Positions 17,305 through 24,161 of a stretch of DNA of 29,103 nt are shown one piece after another (positions within the stretch are counted from its first letter, which is position 1; each line of letters starts with the position of its first letter). The stretch lies in assembly GCA_947625985.1 (NCBI GenBank), contig CANQQF010000064.1:1-29103 (forward strand). The letters are read 5' to 3'. Below the pieces are notes generated by a model that worked only from the letters and a program-made list of their open reading frames with translations, searched no databases and was not told the DNA's origin. A program made the position numbers and the translations under genes. The DNA comes from an uncultured Clostridia bacterium. GTDB lineage: Bacteria > Bacillota_A > Clostridia > TANB77 > CAG-508.

Positions 17305-17541
17305 ATGATTGAAAAACCAACTGTTACAGATTTATTGAAAAAATCTGAAAATAGATATGAATTAGTTATAATGACATCAAGAAGAGCAAGACAAATATCT
17401 AATGGTGACAAGCCATTGACAGATGTAAATGAAGATAGTACAGTAACAATTGCAGCAAATGAGATAGCAGAAGGAAAAGTAAGTGTAGCTAAAGAAGATG
17501 AAAAAGAGACAGAAGAACTAAACGATGAAAAAGGGGAATAA
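17305..17541 (+). CDS. rpoZ: RNA polymerase omega subunit
   Basis: A small subunit that helps assembly and stability of RNA polymerase. The 78-aa sequence has PTVTDLLKKSENRYELVIMTSRRARQIS followed by LTDVNEDSTVTIAANEIAEGKV, matching omega. The C-terminal tail is acidic. The start ATG follows AAGGGAG. The next gene starts 4 bases after the stop with its own ribosome site inside the end of rpoZ, so they are likely cotranslated. Confidence 0.94.
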   Translation: MIEKPTVTDLLKKSENRYELVIMTSRRARQISNGDKPLTDVNEDSTVTIAANEIAEGKVSVAKEDEKETEELNDEKGE

Positions 17542-17545
17542 AATA

Positions 17546-18106
17546 ATGATAAAAAAACATATAATATCATTAAGTGGAGAACTAGCAAGTGGAAAAGGAG
17601 CTGTTTCTGAAGTATTACAGGCAAAACTACAATATGGAATATATAAAAATGGAGAATATTTTAGAAAATTAGCAAGAGAAGCTGGAATGGATGTTACAGC
17701 TTTTAATAAATATGTAGAAAAACATCCAGAAATAGACAGACAAATTGAAAAAAGTGCTGCAGAATATGCAAAAGAAAATGATAAATTTATTATAGATGCA
17801 CGACTTGGATGGTATGCTGTACCAGAATCTTTCAAAGTATATATGAAAGTTGATATTGATGTAGCAGCCAAGCGTGCATTTAATGATGATAAAAGAAAGA
17901 GTACAGAAAAATTTGCTACAGTCGAGGAACAAAAATCGGATATGCAAAATAGATATAAATTAGAAAATGAAAGATATTGGAATATATATAAAGTTCATAA
18001 AGAAGATGAGAATAATTATGACTATGTAATAGACACAACATATTTAACTCCAGAACAAGTAGCAGATAACATTATAGAAGAATACGAAAAATGGTTAAAT
18101 AAATAG
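17546..18106 (+). CDS. Cytidylate-kinase-like P-loop nucleotide kinase
   Basis: A 186-aa P-loop kinase. Residues 8-20 read SLSGELASGKGAV (Walker A), followed by a short NMP-binding region, IIDARLGWYAVP, MKVDIDVAAKRAF and a predicted lid. This resembles the compact cytidylate-kinase-like family (AAA_18/Cytidylate_kin2) rather than guanylate kinase, which would show the GPSGVGK and SHTTR motifs. I choose ATG 17546: GGGG is 9 bases upstream, and the ATG at 17525 lies inside rpoZ with no site. It occupies the slot where many Firmicutes carry gmk (normally before rpoZ). Whether it phosphorylates CMP, GMP or something else cannot be told here. It ends the operon at a terminator at 18111. Confidence 0.8.
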   Translation: MIKKHIISLSGELASGKGAVSEVLQAKLQYGIYKNGEYFRKLAREAGMDVTAFNKYVEKHPEIDRQIEKSAAEYAKENDKFIIDARLGWYAVPESFKVYMKVDIDVAAKRAFNDDKRKSTEKFATVEEQKSDMQNRYKLENERYWNIYKVHKEDENNYDYVIDTTYLTPEQVADNIIEEYEKWLNK

Positions 18107-18110
18107 AAAG

Positions 18111-18139
18111 AATTCAGTTGCTAACTGGATTTTTTTTTG
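18111..18139 (+). terminator. Terminator after the kinase gene
   Basis: AATTCAGTT (18111-18119) pairs with AACTGGATT (18123-18131) with one wobble around the 3-base loop GCT, followed by a run of nine or more T. Confidence 0.8.
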
Positions 18140-18146
18140 ATATACT
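18118..18146 (+). promoter_or_regulatory. Possible promoter of priA-def-fmt, overlapping the terminator
   Basis: TTGCTA (18118-18123) lies inside the hairpin and TATACT (18141-18146) follows 17 bp later. The RNA start near 18152 would precede priA by only about 16 bases. Confidence 0.45.
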
Positions 18147-18167
18147 TCTAATTATGGAGGGATATAA

Positions 18168-20396
18168 ATGATTGCAGAAGTTATAATAAATTCTACAGCA
18201 AAAAAATTAAATAGAACTTTTGATTATCGTGTACCAAAACAAATGGAGGAGTATATAATAATTGGCAGTAAAGTTTTGGTACCTTTTGCAAACTTTAAAA
18301 CTCCAGAAGAGGCATATGTTATAGGGTTAAAAGAAGCATCAGAATTTAAAGTAAAAGACATAATAAAAATAGAAGACAATTTAACTGATAAACAAATAGA
18401 GATTGCTAAATGGATGGCAAGACATTATTTTTGCAATGTATCTGACTGTATAAAATTAATGTTAGCTCCTGGAACAAGAAATAAAAAAAGAGATAATAGA
18501 ATAAGTGACAAAATTATAAATGTTGTATATCCAAAAAAAGAGATAGAAGAACTTGAATTTGATATCGAAAATGGAAATATAAAAACAGATAAACAAAAGC
18601 GAGTAATAAAATTTGTAATTGATAATCCAGGATGTATGATTCCAGAAATTGAGATGTTTACAGATTGTACAAGAGGTGTAGTAAATACATTAGTAAAAAA
18701 TGGTTATTTGGAAATAATAGAAAAAAAAATAGATAGAAATCCATTAATAAACAAAGATGTAGAAAGAAACACAAAATTAAAACTAACAGAAGAACAACAA
18801 ATAGCCTACAATAAAATTGAAAGTACAATAAATTCTTATAGAGAATTTTTACTGTTTGGAGTAACAGGCTCAGGGAAGACAGAAATATATTTGCAATTAA
18901 TAGAAAGGGTATTATATGAGAAAAAAAGTGCAATAATGCTAGTTCCAGAAATATCATTAACACCTCAAATAATAAATAGATTTGTTGCAAGATTTGGAAA
19001 AGATGAAATAGCAGTATTACATAGCAAGTTGAGTATAGGAGAAAGACACGACGAGTGGAATAGAATACGTGAAGGAAAAGCAAAAATAATAATTGGAGCT
19101 CGTTCAGCAATATTTGCTCCTGTACAAAATTTAGGAATAATAATAATAGATGAGGAGCATGATTCATCATATAAATCTGAAACAACTCCGAAATATCAAG
19201 CAAAAGAAGTAGCAAAAAAAATTGCTCAAAAAGAAAATTGTCCATTAGTTTATGGAAGTGCTACACCTGAAATTACAACATATTATAAATCAGAAATAGG
19301 AGAAATAGAAAGATTAGAACTAACAAAAAGAGCAAATAAATCAGAATTGCCTAAAGTGGAAATAATAGATTTAAAACAAGAGTTAGCTAATGGAAATCAC
19401 TCAATGCTAAGTAATGAGCTTTATCAGTCAATAGAAGAAAATATAAAAAATAAAGAACAGACAATATTATTTTTAAATAGAAGAGGATTTTCTACATTTG
19501 TTATGTGTAGAAAATGTGGATACACAGTAAAATGTAAGAATTGTGATATTAGTTTAACATACCATAAATATGATGGAAAATTAAAGTGCCATTATTGTGG
19601 ATATGAAGAACCAGTCAAAACAATTTGTCCAGAATGTGGAAGTGATAAAATCAGATATTTTGGAACAGGTACGCAAAAGTTAGAACAAGAAATTCAAAAA
19701 CAATTTGAAGGAATAAAAACAATTAGAATGGATATAGATACTGTAACTAAAAAAAATTCACATGAGAAAATTTTAAAAGCATTTAAAGATGAACAGATTG
19801 ACATATTAATTGGAACTCAAATGGTTGTAAAAGGACATCATTTCCCAAATGTCACATTGGTTGGAGCAGTTGCAGCAGATAGTTCGTTAAACATAGATGA
19901 CTATAGAGCAAATGAAAGAACATTTCAGACTTTAACTCAGGTTGCTGGTAGAGCAGGAAGAGGAGAAAAAGAAGGAAAAGTAATAATTCAAACATACAAT
20001 CCAGAAAACTTCAGCATACAATGTGCACAAAAACAAGATTATGAAGAATTTTACAAAACAGAAAAAGCATTACGTAAACAGTTGAAATACCCACCATTTT
20101 GCGATATAATATTAATTAGCTTTAATAGTATAAAAGAAGATGATATTATAAGATTATCAAATAGAGTATATAAATTTTTAAAAGAAAGATTAGATGCAGA
20201 TAAATTTAAAGTTTTAAGGCCAATGCCGTCACCAATAGATAGAATACAAAATAAATATAGGTGGAGGTTAATTATTAAGGGAAATATGAATGAAGAGGCA
20301 AATAAAGTTTTTAATATATGTTTAAATAAAATATATAAAATGAACAAAAAGGATATACGAGTAGCTATAGATATTAATCCAAATAATATGATCTAA
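18168..20396 (+). CDS. priA: Primosomal protein N' (replication restart helicase)
   Basis: Reloads the replicative helicase at stalled forks. The 742-aa protein has the N-terminal DNA-binding region (AKKLNRTFDYRVPKQ), helicase lobe 1 with Walker A GVTGSGKTEIYL near residue 231 and DEEH near 327. It also has the zinc-binding insertion with eight cysteines (CRKC, CKNC, CHYC, CPEC; about 446-491), and lobe 2 ending with QVAGRAGRG. The length is normal and all cysteine pairs are present. The ATG follows GGAGG. It is separated from the kinase by a terminator but is followed closely by def. Confidence 0.97.
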   Translation: MIAEVIINSTAKKLNRTFDYRVPKQMEEYIIIGSKVLVPFANFKTPEEAYVIGLKEASEFKVKDIIKIEDNLTDKQIEIAKWMARHYFCNVSDCIKLMLAPGTRNKKRDNRISDKIINVVYPKKEIEELEFDIENGNIKTDKQKRVIKFVIDNPGCMIPEIEMFTDCTRGVVNTLVKNGYLEIIEKKIDRNPLINKDVERNTKLKLTEEQQIAYNKIESTINSYREFLLFGVTGSGKTEIYLQLIERVLYEKKSAIMLVPEISLTPQIINRFVARFGKDEIAVLHSKLSIGERHDEWNRIREGKAKIIIGARSAIFAPVQNLGIIIIDEEHDSSYKSETTPKYQAKEVAKKIAQKENCPLVYGSATPEITTYYKSEIGEIERLELTKRANKSELPKVEIIDLKQELANGNHSMLSNELYQSIEENIKNKEQTILFLNRRGFSTFVMCRKCGYTVKCKNCDISLTYHKYDGKLKCHYCGYEEPVKTICPECGSDKIRYFGTGTQKLEQEIQKQFEGIKTIRMDIDTVTKKNSHEKILKAFKDEQIDILIGTQMVVKGHHFPNVTLVGAVAADSSLNIDDYRANERTFQTLTQVAGRAGRGEKEGKVIIQTYNPENFSIQCAQKQDYEEFYKTEKALRKQLKYPPFCDIILISFNSIKEDDIIRLSNRVYKFLKERLDADKFKVLRPMPSPIDRIQNKYRWRLIIKGNMNEEANKVFNICLNKIYKMNKKDIRVAIDINPNNMI

Positions 20397-20414
20397 AAAG
20401 TAAGGAGGGAAAAA

Positions 20415-20903
20415 ATGGCTATACGAAATCTAAGATATGAAGGAGACGAGATACTAAAAAAGAAATCAAGAGAAGTAGAGGTTATAGATGAAAAGATTCA
20501 AATATTAATAGACGATATGATTGAAACTATGCATAAATATAATGGAGTAGGATTAGCAGCAGTACAAGTTGGAATTTTAAAACGAGTAATTGTAATAGAT
20601 TTGTATGATGATAATGGTCCAATTGCGATGATTAATCCAGTAATATTAAAAACAAAAGGAGAAGTAGAAGTTGATGAAGGTTGCTTAAGCTTTCCAAATA
20701 AATTTGCCAAAGTAAAAAGACCTGAGCATGTAACAGCAGAGTTTATAGACAGAGAAGGCAATACAATTAGGGTAAAAGCAAAAGATTTATTGGCACAAGC
20801 AATATGTCATGAAGTTGATCATTTGGATGGAGAAGTATTTGTAGATAAAATAATACCAGGAACTTTAGAATATGTAGAGCCTGAAGAAGAAAAAAAGGAG
20901 TAG
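20415..20903 (+). CDS. def: Peptide deformylase
   Basis: Removes the formyl group from new N-terminal methionines, using a metal held by one cysteine and two histidines. The 162-aa sequence has the three family motifs: GVGLAAVQVG (about 45-54), EGCLSFP (about 91-97, metal cysteine) and HEVDHLDG (about 133-140, both histidines and the catalytic glutamate). The length is normal. It lies 18 bases after priA with AAGGAGG, and fmt starts 3 bases after its stop, so the formylation and deformylation enzymes are coupled, as in many bacteria. Confidence 0.97.
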   Translation: MAIRNLRYEGDEILKKKSREVEVIDEKIQILIDDMIETMHKYNGVGLAAVQVGILKRVIVIDLYDDNGPIAMINPVILKTKGEVEVDEGCLSFPNKFAKVKRPEHVTAEFIDREGNTIRVKAKDLLAQAICHEVDHLDGEVFVDKIIPGTLEYVEPEEEKKE

Positions 20904-20906
20904 ATT

Positions 20907-21851
20907 ATGAAAATTATTTTTATGGGAACACCAGATTTTGCCAAAGATAGTTTAGAAGCTATATATAAAGCAGGACATGAAATTGTTGGAGTTCTAACAA
21001 ATCCAGATAGACCAAAAGGAAGAGGAATGAAAATGGTAGCAACACCAGTAAAAGAATATGCTGTGTCAAAAGGACTACCAGTGTATCAACCTGAGAAAAT
21101 AAAAAACAATGAAGAAGTTATAAATAAAATAAAAGAACTAGAACCTGAAGTGATTTGTGTTGTAGCCTATGGAAAAATTTTACCTAAAACATTGTTAGAT
21201 ATTCCTACAAAAGGATGTATAAATGTTCATGGATCTTTATTGCCAAAATATAGAGGAGCTGCACCAATACAATGGGCAGTTCTTAATGGAGATAAAACAA
21301 CAGGAATAACAACGATGTATATGGACTCTGGAATGGATACAGGAGACATGATTCTAAAAAAAGAAGTTGAAATCGGAGAAGATGAGACAACAGGAGAATT
21401 ATGGAATAGACTCTCTAAAATAGGAGGAGAATTACTCGTAAAAACATTAGAAGAAATAGAACAAGGAGTAGCTCCTAAAATAAAACAAGATGATAGTGAA
21501 GCAACAATTGCTCCAATGTTAGATAAAAAAATGGCAAAAATAGATTGGGAAAATAAAACAGCAAAAGAAATAAAAAATCTTGTTAGAGGTTTAAACCCAA
21601 TAATGGGAGCATATACTTACTTAAAAGGAAAAAAGATAAAATTTTGGAAAGTTGATATAGAAGAAAACGAAAACTTCAAAGATAGCAAAAATGGAACAGT
21701 AGTTATATCTGATGCAAAAAAAGGTTTATCAATAAAGACAGCTGATGGATTATTAAAGGTAATCGAAATACAAGGAGAAAATGCAAAAAGAATGAATATT
21801 GAGGATTTTTTAAGAGGAAACAAAATTGAAGAATTTGAAGTATTTGAATAA
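20907..21851 (+). CDS. fmt: Methionyl-tRNA formyltransferase
   Basis: Formylates initiator Met-tRNA with 10-formyl-tetrahydrofolate. The 314-aa protein opens IIFMGTPDFAKDSLE and has the folate and catalytic signature HGSLLPKYRGAAPIQWA near residues 109-125, with the usual N, H and D residues. The C-terminal OB-like tRNA-binding domain follows. The length is normal. The ribosome site AAAGGAG is inside the end of def. It is the last gene of priA-def-fmt and is followed by a palindrome acting as probable terminator. Confidence 0.97.
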   Translation: MKIIFMGTPDFAKDSLEAIYKAGHEIVGVLTNPDRPKGRGMKMVATPVKEYAVSKGLPVYQPEKIKNNEEVINKIKELEPEVICVVAYGKILPKTLLDIPTKGCINVHGSLLPKYRGAAPIQWAVLNGDKTTGITTMYMDSGMDTGDMILKKEVEIGEDETTGELWNRLSKIGGELLVKTLEEIEQGVAPKIKQDDSEATIAPMLDKKMAKIDWENKTAKEIKNLVRGLNPIMGAYTYLKGKKIKFWKVDIEENENFKDSKNGTVVISDAKKGLSIKTADGLLKVIEIQGENAKRMNIEDFLRGNKIEEFEVFE

Positions 21852-21856
21852 AATAA

Positions 21857-21907
21857 CTTGACACTGTATATAAAAATATGCTATTATATACAGTGTCAAG
21901 CAATTTT
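21857..21907 (+). terminator. Palindromic terminator-like hairpin after fmt
   Basis: A perfect 15-bp inverted repeat, CTTGACACTGTATAT (21857-21871) with ATATACAGTGTCAAG (21886-21900), 14-base spacer, then TTTTT at 21904-21908. It can fold as a terminator in RNA from fmt, while its DNA also carries a promoter (see the next entry). Confidence 0.65.
21858..21887 (+). promoter_or_regulatory. Promoter inside the palindrome, for tRNA-Leu
   Basis: TTGACA (21858-21863) lies in the left arm, and an extended -10, TGC then TATTAT (21882-21887), lies in the spacer and right arm; spacing 18. It is the best promoter upstream of tRNA-Leu. Confidence 0.6.
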
Positions 21908-21959
21908 TATATGTAGCTAAATATTAATTAAAATTTTTATATGCGGATGTGGCGGAATT
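21908..21959 (+). repeat. 52-bp direct repeat, copy 1
   Basis: This copy matches 21998-22049 at 50 of 52 positions, offset exactly 90 bp. It comprises the 35-bp leader before tRNA-Leu plus the first 17 bases of the tRNA. The continuation after 21959 is unrelated to the tRNA. Confidence 0.9.
21943..21959 (+). pseudogene. Truncated tRNA-Leu (5' 17 bases)
   Basis: The 17 bases repeat exactly the acceptor strand and start of the D-arm of the intact tRNA-Leu at 22033. The rest of the tRNA is absent, so this is a nonfunctional scar. Confidence 0.85.
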
Positions 21960-21997
21960 TGCTGAGGTTGTTGAGGTTATACCGATTACAACGTCAG

Positions 21998-22049
21998 TAT
22001 ATGTAGCTAAACATTAATTAAATTTTTTATATGCGGATGTGGCGGAATT
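21998..22049 (+). repeat. 52-bp direct repeat, copy 2
   Basis: Second copy, containing the leader and 5' end of the functional tRNA-Leu. Between the copies are 38 bp of unrelated sequence (21960-21997). Reading across that junction in one frame gives AEVVEVIPITTSVYVAKH and a stop at 22013-22015, which may or may not mean a former coding end. Confidence 0.85.
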
Positions 22050-22116
22050 GGTAGACGCGCTGGTCTTAGGAACCAGTGCCAATGGCGTGGGGGTTCAAGT
22101 CCCTTCATCCGCACCA
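22033..22116 (+). tRNA. tRNA-Leu (anticodon UAG)
   Basis: Long-variable-arm tRNA. Acceptor GCGGATG/CATCCGC, anticodon stem CTGGT/ACCAG with loop CTTAGGA and anticodon TAG at 22067-22069, a type II variable arm (TGCCAATGGCGT region) and T-arm GGGGTTCAAGTCCC. The discriminator A is followed by an encoded CCA at 22114-22116. Confidence 0.96.
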
Positions 22117-22154
22117 ACGACGTTTCTGTTCGAACTAATAGAACAGGTTATATA

Positions 22155-22186
22155 AATACCATTCTGGAAAAGGGTGGTATTTTTTT
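22155..22186 (+). terminator. Terminator of the tRNA-Leu transcript
   Basis: AATACCATTCT (22155-22165) pairs with AGGGTGGTATT (22171-22181) with two wobbles around GGAAA, then a T run. A smaller hairpin CTGTTC/GAACAG lies at about 22126-22146 between tRNA and terminator. The stretch 22187-22310 contains no gene. Confidence 0.8.
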
Positions 22187-22322
22187 AGTTTTATTTTCAG
22201 TATGTATTATTACATCATCCCCTGAGTTTTGTACTATTAAGGCATAAACTGAAGAAAAAGTTTATAATGATTAATTTATATTTAACAAAATTCTTAAAAA
22301 CTATGGAAATATTGTCAAAACG

Positions 22323-22331
22323 TGATATAAT
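22323..22331 (+). promoter_or_regulatory. Extended -10 promoter of the PemK-like gene
   Basis: TGA followed by TATAAT (22326-22331) is an extended -10. No good -35 lies at the right distance (TTGTCA at 22312 is too close). RNA would begin near 22338, ahead of AGGAGG. Confidence 0.5.
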
Positions 22332-22364
22332 ATATCAAACTTGATTAGGAGGAATGCAATTATA

Positions 22365-23099
22365 GTGAAAAAAGCATATTTAGAATGTTTGAAAGAATTA
22401 AGATTATTTAGAAAATCATTATTGGGAGATATTGATATAAAGCGTGGAAAAATGTATTTTACTTGGATAAAGGATAAGACTGAAAAAGTTATAAATGAAA
22501 AGGATGACAAGTACATTTGCACAAATGTTATAAATTATACATTACCTAAATATGTAATTACTCAATATACTTTTAATAAAGCTAATAAGATTATAAAAAG
22601 AATAATCAAAAAAAATTATAGATTTAAGGATAATAAATATTTTTTTAGTAATACTAAAATATCTAATGATGATGTTAAACTTCTAATGAAATATGTTTTA
22701 TTCAAAAGAGGAAATGTTATTTGGATTGATTTTGGATTTAATATTGGAAATGAATTTGGAGGTATGCACCCTGCTGTTATACTAAAAAATTTTGATAATG
22801 ACCTATTTGTAGTTCCTATTTCTTCTAAAAAACCAACAGAATACATAAAATTAGAACAAGATTTACAAAACAAAATCATATCTGAAGAAGAATTTGAGAA
22901 AATAAAAAATGCTATTACTGAAATTATTGAACTTTCTAAAATAAATGGTTATAGAAGTATGCTAAGATGGGCTAGAATTACTAGAATGAAGAAAATTAGT
23001 ATGTTTAGAGTAAACTTTTCTGGTACAATAGGTACTTTAGATGGTACAGACATGGATAAAATTTCAGAAAAAATATCAATGGAATTAGGTAGTAAATAG
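22365..23099 (+). CDS. PemK/MazF-family toxin-like protein, orphan
   Basis: A 244-aa protein. The C-terminal part (about 115 to the end) has GNVIWIDFGFNIGNEFGGMHPAVILKN, VVPISSKKP and RWARITRM, the pattern of PemK/MazF ribonuclease toxins. The first 110 residues are an unrecognised, lysine- and tyrosine-rich, probably helical extension, which makes it about twice the usual toxin length. The start is GTG 22365, with AGGAGG 13-18 bases upstream; no ATG is available. No MazE/PemI-type antitoxin gene is adjacent on either side. Downstream lies a short transcription unit with tandem RNA-like repeats (23133-23266). It could be an orphan toxin, part of a mobile element, or a toxin with an RNA or distant partner. 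Ribonuclease activity is inferred from the family only. Confidence 0.8.
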   Translation: MKKAYLECLKELRLFRKSLLGDIDIKRGKMYFTWIKDKTEKVINEKDDKYICTNVINYTLPKYVITQYTFNKANKIIKRIIKKNYRFKDNKYFFSNTKISNDDVKLLMKYVLFKRGNVIWIDFGFNIGNEFGGMHPAVILKNFDNDLFVVPISSKKPTEYIKLEQDLQNKIISEEEFEKIKNAITEIIELSKINGYRSMLRWARITRMKKISMFRVNFSGTIGTLDGTDMDKISEKISMELGSK

Positions 23100-23132
23100 A
23101 TTAGATAAGCCCCAAATTTAGTGAATAAATTA

Positions 23133-23161
23133 TTGACTTTTGAAATAAAATATAGTATCAT
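23133..23161 (+). promoter_or_regulatory. Promoter of a possible small RNA
   Basis: TTGACT (23133-23138) and TATCAT (23156-23161) with 17 bp spacing, directed at the repeats at 23186-23255. Confidence 0.6.
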
Positions 23162-23167
23162 AGTATT

Positions 23168-23266
23168 AGAAAGTAATCAATAAAGATTGCTATGAAAGGG
23201 ATGAAAATCCCAGTTAAATTGCTATGAAAGATGACCAGTAGTTATACTGGTCATCAGTCGTTTTTT
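23168..23266 (+). ncRNA. Candidate small RNA with two tandem hairpin units
   Basis: About 100 bases between a promoter and a terminator-like hairpin contain two copies of a modular unit, 32 bases apart: ATTGCTATGAAAG, then a hairpin, then CAGT(T/C). In unit 1 (from 23186) the hairpin is GGGAT/ATCCC with loop GAAA. In unit 2 (from 23218) it is a perfect 11-bp stem GATGACCAGTA/TACTGGTCATC with loop GTTA, followed after five bases by six T. I see no open reading frame here and recognise no known RNA. It follows the PemK-like gene by about 70 bases. Confidence 0.5.
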
Positions 23267-23268
23267 AC

Positions 23269-24161
23269 AAAATTTCGACTTATAAAGCATATGATGGTTC
23301 AATATGTGCTGAATGTGCTAAATTGAGTAAATCGTATAAATCAGAAACTATTGAAAAGATTAAAACATATCGAGAAATTGAAAATGAAAGAAAATCACTA
23401 TTTAACCCTACCCAAAAGCTTAAAAGTTTTAATTCTATTGTTGTTCTAATAGATAACTCAAACAAACTATTTCAAGTTGGTAATAGTCCTATTTATAAAT
23501 TTGATGAGTTAATGAATTTCTATTCAGAGCAAGTTGCAGGTCCTACAGTTGTTACAACCAAGACAAAGAAAAAAGGTGGCTTAACTAGAGCAGTTGTAGG
23601 GGAGTAATTGCTGGTCCAGTAGGTGCATTAGTAGGAGCAGGTACAGCAGGTTCAGTATCTACTTCAACACAATCAACAAACACTACAACAAAATATTATT
23701 ATGAAACAAATACATATTCAGGATATGAAAAGCATGAAATATTGCCACCAAAAGGATTTAATGAATTTGCATTGCATTGTATTAATAATAGAAATAATGA
23801 AATTAATTCTACCAATGCAAATGATAGATTGAATGATAATTCAAAATTACTACCAGAAGTAGATGATGCTATAAGTGAAATAAAGAAATATAAGCAATTA
23901 TTAGATGATGGATTACTTACACAAGAAGAATTCGAAAAGAAAAAGAAAGAAATTTTGAATCCAGAAAGCAATATAAAAAAAGAACCTGAACAAAATAGTT
24001 TAAATAATAAAACAACTAATATATCTAATAATCAAAATATAAATAAAAAGGTTGCAAGTGATCCACAAAAATTGGGACAAGTTAATATAGTTTTGTCATG
24101 GATATTTTTTGTATTCTTTGCATTAGGCGCATTGGGAAGTTTGACAATTGGATTTAATTGA
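23269..24161 (+). pseudogene. Zinc-ribbon/SHOCT membrane protein, broken
   Basis: The reading frame at 23275-23607 starts inside a cysteine pair (DGSICAECAK, DUF4428-like zinc ribbon) with no start codon or ribosome site before it. At 23607 it meets a stop in a GGGG run: GLTRAVVG then continues, one frame over, as VIAGPVGALVGAGTAGSVS, the normal glycine-rich follow-up. One missing G explains the break. The next part carries a SHOCT domain (AISEIKKYKQLLDDGLLTQ, about 23862-23960) and a hydrophobic helix (VLSWIFFVFFALGALGSLTIG). The gene thus lacks its N-terminus and has at least one frameshift. The start of the remnant, just after the T run at 23261-23266, may mark a rearrangement. Confidence 0.8.

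Noticed and set aside
17525..17545. Earlier ATG for the nucleotide kinase, inside rpoZ
   Set aside because: It has no ribosome site; GGGG stands before the ATG at 17546, right at the P-loop N-terminus.
22312..22317. TTGTCA as the -35 of the PemK-like gene
   Set aside because: Only 8 bases separate it from TATAAT; the extended -10 is the likelier signal.
23186..23250. A CRISPR array
   Set aside because: Only two units, with hairpins inside the unit, no regular spacers and no cas genes nearby.
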